Source of the DNA: Streptomyces sp. CB02009
GTDB lineage: Bacteria > Actinomycetota > Actinomycetes > Streptomycetales > Streptomycetaceae
Assembly (NCBI RefSeq): GCF_001905825.1
Contig: NZ_LIVV01000001.1
Span: forward strand, 159,473-223,472
Length of the DNA stretch: 64,000 nt
Direction of reading: 5' to 3'
Translations under genes and position numbers: made by a program
In this document: piece after piece, positions 18,704 through 26,454 of the stretch
Layout: every line of letters begins with the position of its first letter
Numbering within the stretch: the first letter of the stretch is position 1
The notes under the pieces: generated by a model
Told to the model about the DNA's origin: nothing
Database searches by the model: none
The model's input: only the letters and a program-made list of their open reading frames with translations

Positions 18704-19218
18704 GGCGGGGCGGGATCCTCGGCGCCGCTGCCCTCGTCGTCGCCCTCGGCTTCTGCGGCACGGGGGCCTGGACCTACGCCGAGGCCCGTACCGACGAGGG
18801 CCTCGCCTTCAGCCGCGAGCGGGACACGGCCCTCGCCGAGGGCCGGGCCCGCCTCACCGTCCTCAACTCCCTCGACGCCTCGACCCGCGAACAGGCCGAA
18901 GCGGGCATCCGGGCCTGGCGCGACGCGTCCACCGGACCGCTCCGCACCGAACTGGGGCGCACCGCACCCGCGGTGGGCGCCTCGGCGCGCGCCACGGTGA
19001 CCGAGGCCGCCCTCACCGCGCTCGACGCGAGAGCCGGTACGGCGAAACTCATCGCGACCGTCCGCGTCGACGTCACTCCGCGCGGGGGCGGCGCCGCGTC
19101 CAGCGACCGCAAGCGTCTGGAGGCGGTCCTGACGCGCACCGGCGAGGACACGTGGAGGGTCGCGGCGCTGAGTGCGGTGCCCGTCGCCGGGGCCGAGGAG
19201 AGCGAGGACGACGAATGA
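18700..19218 (+). CDS. Mce-associated membrane protein 1
   Basis: A 172-residue protein with one N-terminal transmembrane segment (about 5-26), then an extracytoplasmic domain of about 145 residues. The alpha-helical opening TDEGLAFSRERDTALAEGRARL and the beta-rich end are shared with the protein at 20027. Such proteins follow mce operons in mycobacteria and are thought to stabilise the complex. ATGA overlap with mceF. Confidence 0.82.
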   Translation: MRRGGILGAAALVVALGFCGTGAWTYAEARTDEGLAFSRERDTALAEGRARLTVLNSLDASTREQAEAGIRAWRDASTGPLRTELGRTAPAVGASARATVTEAALTALDARAGTAKLIATVRVDVTPRGGGAASSDRKRLEAVLTRTGEDTWRVAALSAVPVAGAEESEDDE

Positions 19219-20000
19219 CGCGACTCTTGCGCGGGACGACGAACTCCCGGTCGGCCGAGCCCGCCGCGGAGGCCGGGGGCGAAGGCGCGGCCGAGACGTC
19301 GAACGAAGCGGTGAACGAATCGGCGAAGGAATCGGCTGAAGAGACGGCGAACGAGACGGCGAACGAGGACGCCGGCGTTCCCGAGGGCGGCGCCGCCGAG
19401 GTTCCCGAGGACGACGGCGCCGAGGTTCCCGAGGGCGATGCCGCCCGCCGCTTCCCCGCCACCTGGCAGAAGGCCGCCCTCGCCGCGCTCGTGGCCGTTC
19501 TGCTCCTCGCCGGGAGCGCCTTCTTCTACGGCGCCCACCAGCTCAGGTCCACGCCCTCCGCGCGCAACCACGCGCTCACGGACGCCGGGGCCACCGCACG
19601 CGTCGGCGGTGACGTGGGCGAGGGCCTCGCCCGGATCTTCTCCTACACGCCCACGAGCGACGACGCGGTCGAGCGCTCCGCCGGGACCGTTCTCGCCGGA
19701 CGCGCCGCCCGACAGTACGCGGACCTGTTCACCCAGGTCCGCGCCAAGCTCGTCGAGCAGCGCATCACCCTCAGCACCCAGACCGTGCGCACCGGCGTGA
19801 TCGAACTCGACGGGGACAGCGCGCGCCTCCTCGTGTTCCTCGACCAGACCTCGCGCCGGGACAGCCCGCGCGGGGCCGGCACGCCCCAGGACAAGGCCCG
19901 TCAGGACAGGGCGACCGCCACGTCCGCAGCGGCCCAGCTCACCGTCACCGCCACGTTCCAGGGCGACCGGTGGCTGATCGTCGACATCAAGGCCCGCTGA
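19215..20000 (+). CDS. Mce-associated membrane protein 2, with repetitive acidic N-terminus
   Basis: A 261-residue protein. Residues about 12-76 are a cytoplasmic low-complexity segment rich in Ala/Glu/Asn ending in three octapeptide repeats (VPEGGAAE, VPEDDGAE, VPEGDAAR). A transmembrane helix follows (about 82-105), then an extracytoplasmic domain homologous to that of the protein at 20616 (TYxP/SYD and GxIELDGDSARLLVFLDQTS). ATGA overlap with the previous gene. Confidence 0.82.
   Translation: MTRLLRGTTNSRSAEPAAEAGGEGAAETSNEAVNESAKESAEETANETANEDAGVPEGGAAEVPEDDGAEVPEGDAARRFPATWQKAALAALVAVLLLAGSAFFYGAHQLRSTPSARNHALTDAGATARVGGDVGEGLARIFSYTPTSDDAVERSAGTVLAGRAARQYADLFTQVRAKLVEQRITLSTQTVRTGVIELDGDSARLLVFLDQTSRRDSPRGAGTPQDKARQDRATATSAAAQLTVTATFQGDRWLIVDIKAR
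19377..19445 (+). repeat. 24-bp tandem repeat inside Mce-associated gene 2
   Basis: Three in-frame copies start at 19377, 19401 and 19425 (GTTCCCGAGG...), preceded by smaller 12-bp repeats (ACGGCGAACGAG) near 19345. The period is a multiple of three, so copy-number change would keep the frame. Confidence 0.7.
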
Positions 20001-20026
20001 GCATGAGCGGGAGACGGGAGCACCCC

Positions 20027-20569
20027 ATGACACGCCCGGTCCGCACCCGGGCGGGCATCCGCCCCGCCCTGGCCGTGGCCCTCGTGCTCACCCTCGCCGC
20101 GGGTGCCTCCGCGGCCTGGGCCGGCCGGGACTGGTACGCCGCCGCCCACGACGACTCCGCCGCGTACGCCGTGCAGCGCGACGAGGCGCTCGCGGCCGGG
20201 GAGCAGGCCGTGCAGAACCTCAACACCCTGGACCACCAGCGGGTGGAGCAGGGGCTCGACCTGTGGGAGTCCTCCACGACCGGTGAACTGCACAAGCAAC
20301 TGGTCGAGGGACGGGAGGAGTTCACCGGCCAGGTGAAGGCCGCGAGGACGGTGACGACCGCCCGGGTGCTGTCCGGGGCCGTCACCGAGCTGGACGACCG
20401 GGCCGGGCGGGCCCGGTTGCTCGTCGCCCTGCGCATCACCGTCACGACACCCGACAGCAAGAGCACGGACAAGGACAGCCGCATGCTCGGCGAACTCACC
20501 CGCACCGACGGCCACTGGAAGCTGAGTGCGCTGGGGCAGGCCCCGGTGGGCGGCACGGCGGTCGGCTGA
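20027..20569 (+). CDS. Mce-associated membrane protein 3
   Basis: A 180-residue protein. The ATG at 20027 has GGGAG six bases upstream; an in-frame ATG at 20003 has none. It has a single transmembrane segment (about 9-30) and an extracytoplasmic domain whose helix (DDSAAYAVQRDEALAAGEQAV) and strands align with Mce-associated protein 1, so the two are paralogues. Confidence 0.82.
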   Translation: MTRPVRTRAGIRPALAVALVLTLAAGASAAWAGRDWYAAAHDDSAAYAVQRDEALAAGEQAVQNLNTLDHQRVEQGLDLWESSTTGELHKQLVEGREEFTGQVKAARTVTTARVLSGAVTELDDRAGRARLLVALRITVTTPDSKSTDKDSRMLGELTRTDGHWKLSALGQAPVGGTAVG

Positions 20570-20615
20570 CCGGGCCGTACCGCGACAGCCGCCCGCACCC
20601 GAAAGGACACGCACG

Positions 20616-21419
20616 ATGCCGACGCCCCGCCACCACCTCAACCGCCAGCGCCGCCGCCGGGCGGCCCTCACCGACCGGCAGGCGCCCGGCGGCGGGCCCC
20701 GTACCCCCGCGGGGGTGCTCACGGACCCCGACCCGGGAATCCGGGAACGACCGGCCGGGACGTCCGTACGGGAGACGGCCGCGGAGCCGAAGGGGGAGGC
20801 GCGGGTCCGCGAGACGACCGGCGGTCGGAGCACCGGCGGCGGGCGCACCCGCCGTGAGCGGACGAGCGGCGATCCGTCCGGGCGCGTCCCCCTCGTCGTC
20901 CTGTGCGTCCTGACGCTTCTGCTGGGCGGTTTCGCCGGATGGGCGTACAGCAGGGCCGCGGAGATCCGTGACGACCCGGCACGCGGCAACACCGCCCTCA
21001 CGGACCTCGCCCGCACCAGCGAGATCAAGGGGCAGACCGGCGCCGCGGTCTCCGCGCTCTTCTCGTACGACCACGCCGACACCGCTCCCTTCGAACGGGC
21101 CGGCCGGACGCTCCTCACGGGCAAGGCCGTCGCCCAGCACCGGACCCTGCTGGGCGGTGTGCTCGCCAAGGCGGCCCAGCAGAAGACGGTGATCACCACC
21201 TCCGTCACCGACAGCGCCGTGGAGCGGATCGACGGCGACCGCGCCCGTGTCCTGGTCTATGCCGACCAGAGCAGCGTGAGCACGGCCGGCAAGCCGGCGA
21301 AGGGCAAGGCGGCCGAGGCGAAGGACCAGGGTGTCTACGCGGGTGCGATGTTCGCCGTGGACGTCGTGCTCCGCGACGGTCGCTGGCTCGTCGAGAACAT
21401 CGACACCTTCGGCCGCTGA
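20616..21419 (+). CDS. Mce-associated membrane protein 4
   Basis: A 267-residue protein with a long basic/charged cytoplasmic N-terminus (RHHLNRQRRRRAAL and TSVRETAAEPKGEARVRETT), a transmembrane helix (about 90-112) and a C-terminal domain paralogous to protein 2 (FSYDHADTAPFERAGRTLLTGKA; DGDRARVLVYADQSS). It ends the operon; the next gene is convergent 27 bp away. Confidence 0.82.
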   Translation: MPTPRHHLNRQRRRRAALTDRQAPGGGPRTPAGVLTDPDPGIRERPAGTSVRETAAEPKGEARVRETTGGRSTGGGRTRRERTSGDPSGRVPLVVLCVLTLLLGGFAGWAYSRAAEIRDDPARGNTALTDLARTSEIKGQTGAAVSALFSYDHADTAPFERAGRTLLTGKAVAQHRTLLGGVLAKAAQQKTVITTSVTDSAVERIDGDRARVLVYADQSSVSTAGKPAKGKAAEAKDQGVYAGAMFAVDVVLRDGRWLVENIDTFGR

Positions 21420-21446
21420 TCCGGCGGTGGGGCCTCCGGGCGGCGG

Positions 21447-22073
21447 CTAGCTGGCCGGCGGCCCGTCCGCACTGCCCGGCCCGTCCACGGAGCCCGGCCC
21501 GTCCGAGTGGCCCGGCCCGTCCGCGGGGCCCGCTTCCCGCCTGCGGCGGCGGTGGGCCGCGACCCGAGCGCGTGACGCGCAGGTGGGCGAGCAGTAGCGG
21601 CGGGGGCTGCCGGGCCCGGTGCCGAGATAGAAGTTCGCGCAGTTCGAGGCCTCGCACGCGCCCCAGGTCACGCGCTCGTGCTCGCTCAGGATCTGCGCGA
21701 GTGCCAGGGCGCCGGCAGCGAGGAACCAGTCGCCCCAGCCGGCGTCGTCGCCGTGGTCGATGTGCAGGTGCCAGGCGTGCCCGTCGTGGCGGGAGAGGCG
21801 GGGCGCGGCGGCATGCCTCGCGAGCACGCCGTTGAGGGCGAGTGCGGCCCGGTCGATGTCGGCCTCCGCGAGGATCCCGGACATCCGGTCGGCCGCCTCC
21901 CGCAGTTCCCGGGCGTCCTCCTCGGAGAACGCGGCCTCGGTCAGGTCGTCGGGGCTCTCGCCGTGGCGCGCGAGGAGTTCCGCGAGCGCGGCGCGGGAGA
22001 GGTCCGGGGTGGTCCGTACCGCGCTCGCGATGTCGATCAGACGCTGGGCGGGCTGGAAGCCCTGCTGGTTCAC
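21447..22073 (-). CDS. CGNR zinc-finger regulator (ABATE domain)
   Basis: The GTG at 22073 follows GGAGGGAG; the in-frame ATG at 22124 has no ribosome site. The 208-residue protein has an N-terminal ABATE-like helical domain (RLIDIASAVRTTPDLSRAALAELL) and a C-terminal zinc finger. The zinc ligands look like Cys in WGACEASNCANFY and YCSPTC, but the usual CGNR is CASR here. The tail repeats DGPGS-like units (GPADGPGHSDGPGSVDGPGS). Such proteins are presumed DNA-binding repressors. It is divergent from an MFS transporter with a strong dyad between them. Confidence 0.82.
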   Translation of the reverse strand: MNQQGFQPAQRLIDIASAVRTTPDLSRAALAELLARHGESPDDLTEAAFSEEDARELREAADRMSGILAEADIDRAALALNGVLARHAAAPRLSRHDGHAWHLHIDHGDDAGWGDWFLAAGALALAQILSEHERVTWGACEASNCANFYLGTGPGSPRRYCSPTCASRARVAAHRRRRREAGPADGPGHSDGPGSVDGPGSADGPPAS

Positions 22074-22158
22074 GGCGCTCCCTCCAGGGCGTCGATGCCT
22101 GCCGTATCCGTCCGCAGTATCCATCTGTCAGGGATCACCGCTCCGGCACACCTCTACT

Positions 22159-22186
22159 GTAACTTCTTATCGCGATAACCCGTTAC
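22159..22186. promoter_or_regulatory. 28-bp dyad operator between CGNR regulator and MFS transporter
   Basis: A perfect 12-bp palindrome TTATCGCGATAA (22167-22178) is flanked at equal 3-bp distance by GTAAC (22159-22163) and GTTAC (22182-22186). All arms share one symmetry centre. It ends 15 bp before the transporter GTG, beside its ribosome site, and lies in an unusually AT-rich patch. It is a strong candidate for a repressor site. Confidence 0.65.
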
Positions 22187-22200
22187 GCAGGGGGGAGTGG

Positions 22201-23430
22201 GTGACGGTGGGCATGTCCGGACCCGGGGGCACGAGGCTCTACCTGGCGACGGCGTTCTGCGCGCGGACGGCCGAGGAGGGCATGGCGGTGGGCGTGGTGA
22301 TGCTCGCAGCGCAGCGCCTCGACAGCGCCACGCAGGGCGTTTTCATCCTGGCGGCGTGGATGGCGCCGCACGTCCTGGCGGCCCCGGCGGCAGGCGCCCT
22401 GGCGGCTCGGGCGCGGCGGCCCGGGGTGTTCTACGCGGTCGCCCTCGCGGGATTCGCCGCGGCCATCGCCGCCCTCGCGGTGAGCGTCGGGCGGCTTCCG
22501 CTGCCCGCGGTGCTGCTCATCGCCGCGGCGGGCGGCTGCTGCGGCCCGGTCGTCTCCGGCGGCCTCTCCAGCCTGCCGGCCCTGATGCTCGGCCCGGGCC
22601 CGGAGCGGGAACGCGCCTACGCCCTGGACGCCTCGGTCTACAACGCCGCCGGAGTCGTCGGCCCGGCAGCGGCCGGGTCGGCCGCCGCGGCGGCGGGTTC
22701 CGGCACGGCCGTGGCCGCCCTGGCCGTGGCCGCGGCCTGCGCGGCGGCGCTGGCCTGCGCGCTGCCCCTGCCTCCGCGCCCGGCCGCCCGGCCGGGCACC
22801 TCTCCGGTACGGGGCGACCTGCTCGCCGGTCTGGTGGCGGTCCGGGGCAGCAGGGAACTGCGGGCGATCACCGCGGCCACCTGTCTGGCCTTCCTCGGCC
22901 TCGGCGCCCTCACCACGACCGCCGTCCAGCTCGCCGACAGCCAGGGGCGCCCCGGCGCGGGCGGCTGGCTGATGACCGCGTTCGCCGCGGGCGCCCTGGC
23001 CGGCTCCCTCGCGCTGGCCAGGCTGCGGCCGGCCGCGGCCCCCCAACGCCTCGCCATGTCCGGGCTGGCCGGCACCGGACTCGCCCTCGCCGCGGCGGCC
23101 CTCGCTCCGGGGCCCCTCGTCTGCGCGACCGCGTTCGCGGCCGCCGGGGTGTTCGACGGCCTCCTGCTGACCGCCACCCTGCGTCTGCGCGCGGACCACG
23201 CGCCGCCGCACCGCCGGACCCAGGTGTTCACCATCGGTGCCGGACTGAAGATCTCCGCCGCCGCTCTCGGGGCCGCCCTCGCCGGATGGGCCGGTTCGGG
23301 CTCGGCCACCGGGGACCTGGCCGCCATCGCGGCCCTGCAGCTCATGGCGGTGGCGGCCTACGCGGGCATCCGGCGGCGACCCGGCTCCGGGACGGAGCCG
23401 GTCGTGGCCGACGGGTCCGTGAGCCGCTGA
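22201..23430 (+). CDS. MFS transporter (probable efflux)
   Basis: This 409-residue protein is almost entirely hydrophobic with about eleven or twelve membrane spans in two halves. The GTG at 22201 follows GGGGGGAG; a longer open frame upstream is antisense to the regulator. It lacks a clear GXXXDRXGRR loop but has repeated Gly/Ala-rich helices typical of MFS exporters. The substrate is unknown; the divergent CGNR gene and dyad suggest ligand-induced expression. Confidence 0.85.
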   Translation: MTVGMSGPGGTRLYLATAFCARTAEEGMAVGVVMLAAQRLDSATQGVFILAAWMAPHVLAAPAAGALAARARRPGVFYAVALAGFAAAIAALAVSVGRLPLPAVLLIAAAGGCCGPVVSGGLSSLPALMLGPGPERERAYALDASVYNAAGVVGPAAAGSAAAAAGSGTAVAALAVAAACAAALACALPLPPRPAARPGTSPVRGDLLAGLVAVRGSRELRAITAATCLAFLGLGALTTTAVQLADSQGRPGAGGWLMTAFAAGALAGSLALARLRPAAAPQRLAMSGLAGTGLALAAAALAPGPLVCATAFAAAGVFDGLLLTATLRLRADHAPPHRRTQVFTIGAGLKISAAALGAALAGWAGSGSATGDLAAIAALQLMAVAAYAGIRRRPGSGTEPVVADGSVSR

Positions 23431-23603
23431 GCTCGACACCGAGCGGCGCCCAGGAGCCGCTGAGCTCGGACACCGGGCGGCGGCCGCGGCGGCTGCCGGC
23501 CGAACCTGCCGGCCGGCCCTGGTCAGCCGACCGCTGTCGGCCGACCTGTCAGCCGGCCCGGGTCAGCCGACCGCCGCCGACCGGTACCGTCAGCCGGCCC
23601 GCG
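23421..23603. repeat. degenerate tandem duplications covering both stop codons
   Basis: Two repeat pairs fill the convergent gap. GAGCCGCTGAGCTCG with its flank occurs at 23421 and again at 23454, copying the MFS stop region. TCAGCCGACCGCnG...GTCAGCCGGCCCG occurs at 23523 and 23563, the second copy carrying the stop of the methyltransferase. They look like old tandem duplications of gene 3' ends. No clear terminator is separable from them. Confidence 0.6.
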
Positions 23604-24372
23604 TCGCGACGAGTACCGTCGCGTACCGCTCCTCGCAGCTCAGGACGTGTCCCTCCAGGCCGCATGCGGTGACCGCGTCCACCGCCCGCTCGGCCTGCCG
23701 CTCGCTCGTCTCGACCAGCAGGCGCCCGCCCGGCGCCAGCCACCCCGGTGCCTCGGTGGCGACCCGCCGCAGCACGTCGAGGCCGTCCGGACCGCCGTCG
23801 AGGGTGACGAGCGGCTCGTGGTCGCGGGCTTCCGGGGGCAGCAGCCCGATGTCCCCGGTGGGGACGTACGGCACGTTGGCGACCAGGACCTCGACCCGGC
23901 CCCGGAGCTCCGGGGGCAGCGCGGCGAAGAGGTCCCCCTCGTACACCCGGCCGCCGCGCGGCTCGACGTTCCGGCGGGCGCAGCGCACCGCCGCCGGCTC
24001 GATGTCCGAGGCGTGCACCTCCGCGCCCTCGACCCGGTCGAGCAGCACCGCGCCCGCCGCGCCGGAGCCGCAGCACAGGTCGACGCAGACGGCGCCCGGC
24101 CGGGCCAGGCCCACCGCGTGCTCGATCAGGAACTCCGTACGGCGCCGGGGCACGAACACCCCGCCGTCCACCTCGATGCGCAGCCCGGCGAACTCGGCCC
24201 AGCCCACGACGTGCTCCAGCGGCAGGCCGGAGGCCCGCCGCTCGACCATCAGGTCGAGTTCGGCGGGCCCGGCCGCCGCCGCGAGCAGCATCTCCGCCTC
24301 CTCCTCGGCGAAGACACAGCCCGCGGCCCGCAGCCGTTCGACGACCCCCGTGCCGCTCTCGACATCAGACAA
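23590..24372 (-). CDS. PrmC/HemK-related protein N5-glutamine methyltransferase
   Basis: This 260-residue SAM-dependent methyltransferase has the AdoMet motif CVDLCCGSGAAG, an acidic DIEPAAVRCARRN loop, and the catalytic-loop motif in the form ANVPYVP. PrmC, which methylates release-factor GGQ glutamine, has NPPY; the NVPY form marks a PrmC-related actinobacterial subfamily of unknown target. The N-terminal domain is shorter than in PrmC. It overlaps the glutathione peroxidase gene by 8 bp on the same strand. Confidence 0.85.
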   Translation of the reverse strand: MSDVESGTGVVERLRAAGCVFAEEEAEMLLAAAAGPAELDLMVERRASGLPLEHVVGWAEFAGLRIEVDGGVFVPRRRTEFLIEHAVGLARPGAVCVDLCCGSGAAGAVLLDRVEGAEVHASDIEPAAVRCARRNVEPRGGRVYEGDLFAALPPELRGRVEVLVANVPYVPTGDIGLLPPEARDHEPLVTLDGGPDGLDVLRRVATEAPGWLAPGGRLLVETSERQAERAVDAVTACGLEGHVLSCEERYATVLVATRAG

Positions 24373-24847
24373 GCTGCGCCTCGATCGCGGAGACGATCTC
24401 GGGGGCGCCCGGCTCGGTGCGCGGACGGAAGCGCGTGACCTGGCCGTCGCGGCCGATCAGGAACTTCTCGAAGTTCCACTGGACGTCACCGGCCTCGCCC
24501 TCGGCGTCGGCGACCTTGACCAGCTCCGTGTAGAGCGGGTGGCGGGCGTCGCCGTTGACGTCGACCTTCTCCAGGAGCGGGAAGGAGACGCCGTACGTGG
24601 TCGAGCAGAAGGTCTGGATCTCCTCGGCGCTGCCGGGCTCCTGGCCGGCGAACTGGTTGCAGGGCACGCCGAGCACGGTGAAGCCGCGGTCGCCGTACTC
24701 CTTCTGCAGCTTCTCCAGGCCCTCGTACTGCGGGGTGAGGCCGCACTTGGAGGCGACGTTCACGACCAGGACCGCGCGGTCCCGGTAGTCGGCAAGGGAG
24801 ACGGGCTCGCCGGTCAGGGTCTTCAGCGGGATGTCGTACAGGCTCAT
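24365..24847 (-). CDS. glutathione peroxidase family protein
   Basis: A 160-residue thioredoxin-fold peroxidase starting MSLYDIPLKTL. The peroxidatic Cys lies in VNVASKCGLTPQY, the Gln in CNQFAGQEPG and the Trp/Asn in VQWNFEKFL, completing the catalytic tetrad. Actinobacteria lack glutathione, so it probably uses thioredoxin or mycothiol-linked reductants. It is translationally coupled to the methyltransferase and lies 36 bp from a divergent DUF6011 gene. Confidence 0.93.
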   Translation of the reverse strand: MSLYDIPLKTLTGEPVSLADYRDRAVLVVNVASKCGLTPQYEGLEKLQKEYGDRGFTVLGVPCNQFAGQEPGSAEEIQTFCSTTYGVSFPLLEKVDVNGDARHPLYTELVKVADAEGEAGDVQWNFEKFLIGRDGQVTRFRPRTEPGAPEIVSAIEAQLV

Positions 24848-24883
24848 GGACTGCTCCTCGTCGGAATAGGGTTTGATCTCAGC

Positions 24884-25120
24884 ATGGGAGACGAACCACT
24901 GGCAATCTCGATCGATTCCGCGGCGGAGGCAGAACCGGGGCCCCGACCGCGCCGGATCGCGTGCCGTCTCTGCGGCCGCCCCCTCACCGGCGCCGACTCC
25001 CGCCGCACGGGCCTCGGCCCCACCTGCGACGCCAAACTGCACCCGCCGGCCGCCGACATCCGCACCCGCCGGCACGAGGTGGACCAGGACACGCTGCCGG
25101 GCATCGACCAGGCCCTGTAG
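24884..25120 (+). CDS. DUF6011-like small zinc-ribbon protein
   Basis: A 78-residue protein. The core CRLCGRPLTGADSRRTG followed by LGPTCDAKL is the DUF6011 pattern, with three visible Cys (CxxC and a later C), probably a metal-binding knuckle. The ATG at 24884 has only a poor ribosome site. The function is unknown; similar domains occur in phage and actinobacterial proteins. Confidence 0.65.
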   Translation: MGDEPLAISIDSAAEAEPGPRPRRIACRLCGRPLTGADSRRTGLGPTCDAKLHPPAADIRTRRHEVDQDTLPGIDQAL

Positions 25121-25236
25121 GGGCTTTGGGCCGGAACCCGGCGACGCTACCAGCCCGAAAAGAGATCGCCCAGCCGTTTCCCCGTCGGCACAGTGGGCCC
25201 CGATGAGACTGAAACCCGAGCACCCGGAGTCCTGAG

Positions 25237-26307
25237 ATGTCGACCCTGCGCGTCACCGCCGAAGTCCTGACCGTCCATCCCCATCCGAACGCCGACGCCC
25301 TGGAGCTGGCGCAGGTCGGCCTGTACCGGGCCGTCGTCGCCAAGGGCGCGTACCGGACGGGGGACGCCGCCGTCTACATCCCGGAGCAGGCCGTCCTGCC
25401 CGCCGGGCTCGTCGAGGAGCTCGGACTCACCGGGCGGCTCGCCGGCGGGAACTCGGACCGGGTCAAGGCCGTCCGGCTGCGCGGGGAGCTGTCGCAGGGC
25501 ATCGTGTGCCGGCCCGCTGCGCTCGCCGGGGCCGACCTGGCCCTGGCCGCGGCCGAGCGGACCGACTTCGCGCAGACGCTGGGGATCACCAAGTGGGTGC
25601 CGCCGATACCGCCGACCATGAGCGGTGACGTGGAGGTCGCCCCTGACCTGCTGCCCTGGGTCGACATCGAGAACCTCCAGCGCTACCCGGACGTCTTCGA
25701 GCCCGGCGAGCCCGTCGTCCTGACGGAGAAGCTCCACGGCTCGGCCTGCCTGATGACCTTCCTCGCCGAGGAGGGGCGCGTCCAGGTCTCGTCCAAGGGC
25801 TTCGGGTCGAAGGGCCTCGCCCTCCAGGAGGACCCGCGCAACCTGTACTGGCGCGCCGTCCACGGCCACGGCCTGCCCGCCGTCGCCGAGCGGCTGGCGA
25901 AACGTCTCGGCGCCCGCCGGGTCGGCTTCTTCGGCGAGGTCTACGGCTCCGGGGTGCAGGATCTGGCCTACGGCGCCGACGCCCGCTCCCAGACCGTCGG
26001 CTACGCGCTGTTCGACGTGTCGGCCGAGATCGACGGCCGGGTGGAGTGGCTGGACCCGGCCGAGGTCCTGGAGCCCGGCGAGGTCCCGCTCGTACCGCGG
26101 CTGTACTCCGGTCCGTACGACCTGGAGACGGTCCTCGCCCACGCGAGCGGCCGGGAGACCGTCTCGGGACGCGAGGCGCACCTGCGGGAGGGCGTCGTGA
26201 TCCGGCCCGCGACCGAGCGGTACAGCCCGGTCACCGGCGGCCGGGCCATCGCCAAGGCGGTCAGCCCGGCCTATCTGACGCGGAAGGGCGGCACCGAGTA
26301 CGAGTGA
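25237..26307 (+). CDS. ATP-dependent RNA ligase, DraRnl (Rnl5) type
   Basis: A 356-residue nucleotidyltransferase. The adenylation motif I is EKLHGS with nucleophile Lys 165, motif III-like FFGEVYGSGVQDLAYG is about 231-246, motif IV EGVVIRP is 318-324, and motif V IAKAVSPAYLTRK is at the end. Residues 1-110 resemble the N-terminal OB-like module of Deinococcus radiodurans RNA ligase. That enzyme seals 3'-OH/5'-phosphate nicks where the 3' side is RNA. No partner nuclease or end-processing gene is adjacent. It is monocistronic with a terminator downstream. Confidence 0.88.
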   Translation: MSTLRVTAEVLTVHPHPNADALELAQVGLYRAVVAKGAYRTGDAAVYIPEQAVLPAGLVEELGLTGRLAGGNSDRVKAVRLRGELSQGIVCRPAALAGADLALAAAERTDFAQTLGITKWVPPIPPTMSGDVEVAPDLLPWVDIENLQRYPDVFEPGEPVVLTEKLHGSACLMTFLAEEGRVQVSSKGFGSKGLALQEDPRNLYWRAVHGHGLPAVAERLAKRLGARRVGFFGEVYGSGVQDLAYGADARSQTVGYALFDVSAEIDGRVEWLDPAEVLEPGEVPLVPRLYSGPYDLETVLAHASGRETVSGREAHLREGVVIRPATERYSPVTGGRAIAKAVSPAYLTRKGGTEYE

Positions 26308-26372
26308 CCGGCGCGCGCGTCCGGGGCGGGGCAGCGCGGTGGGCGTCGGGACGGAGCGGTGCAGGTCGCGAC

Positions 26373-26412
26373 GGGGCGGGCCGGGACGGCAACGAGCCGC
26401 CCCGGCCGCCCC
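26373..26412. terminator. bidirectional terminator between RNA ligase and thioesterase genes
   Basis: An imperfect stem (GGGGCGG-G-CCGGG-A-CGGC with GCCG-C-CCCGG-CCGCCCC) around the loop AACGA sits in the 147-bp convergent gap. Nothing else is recognisable in that gap, which is extremely GC-rich. Confidence 0.55.
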
Positions 26413-26454
26413 GCGTCCCGCCCGGCGCCGTGCCCGTCCCGCCCGGCGCCCGGC

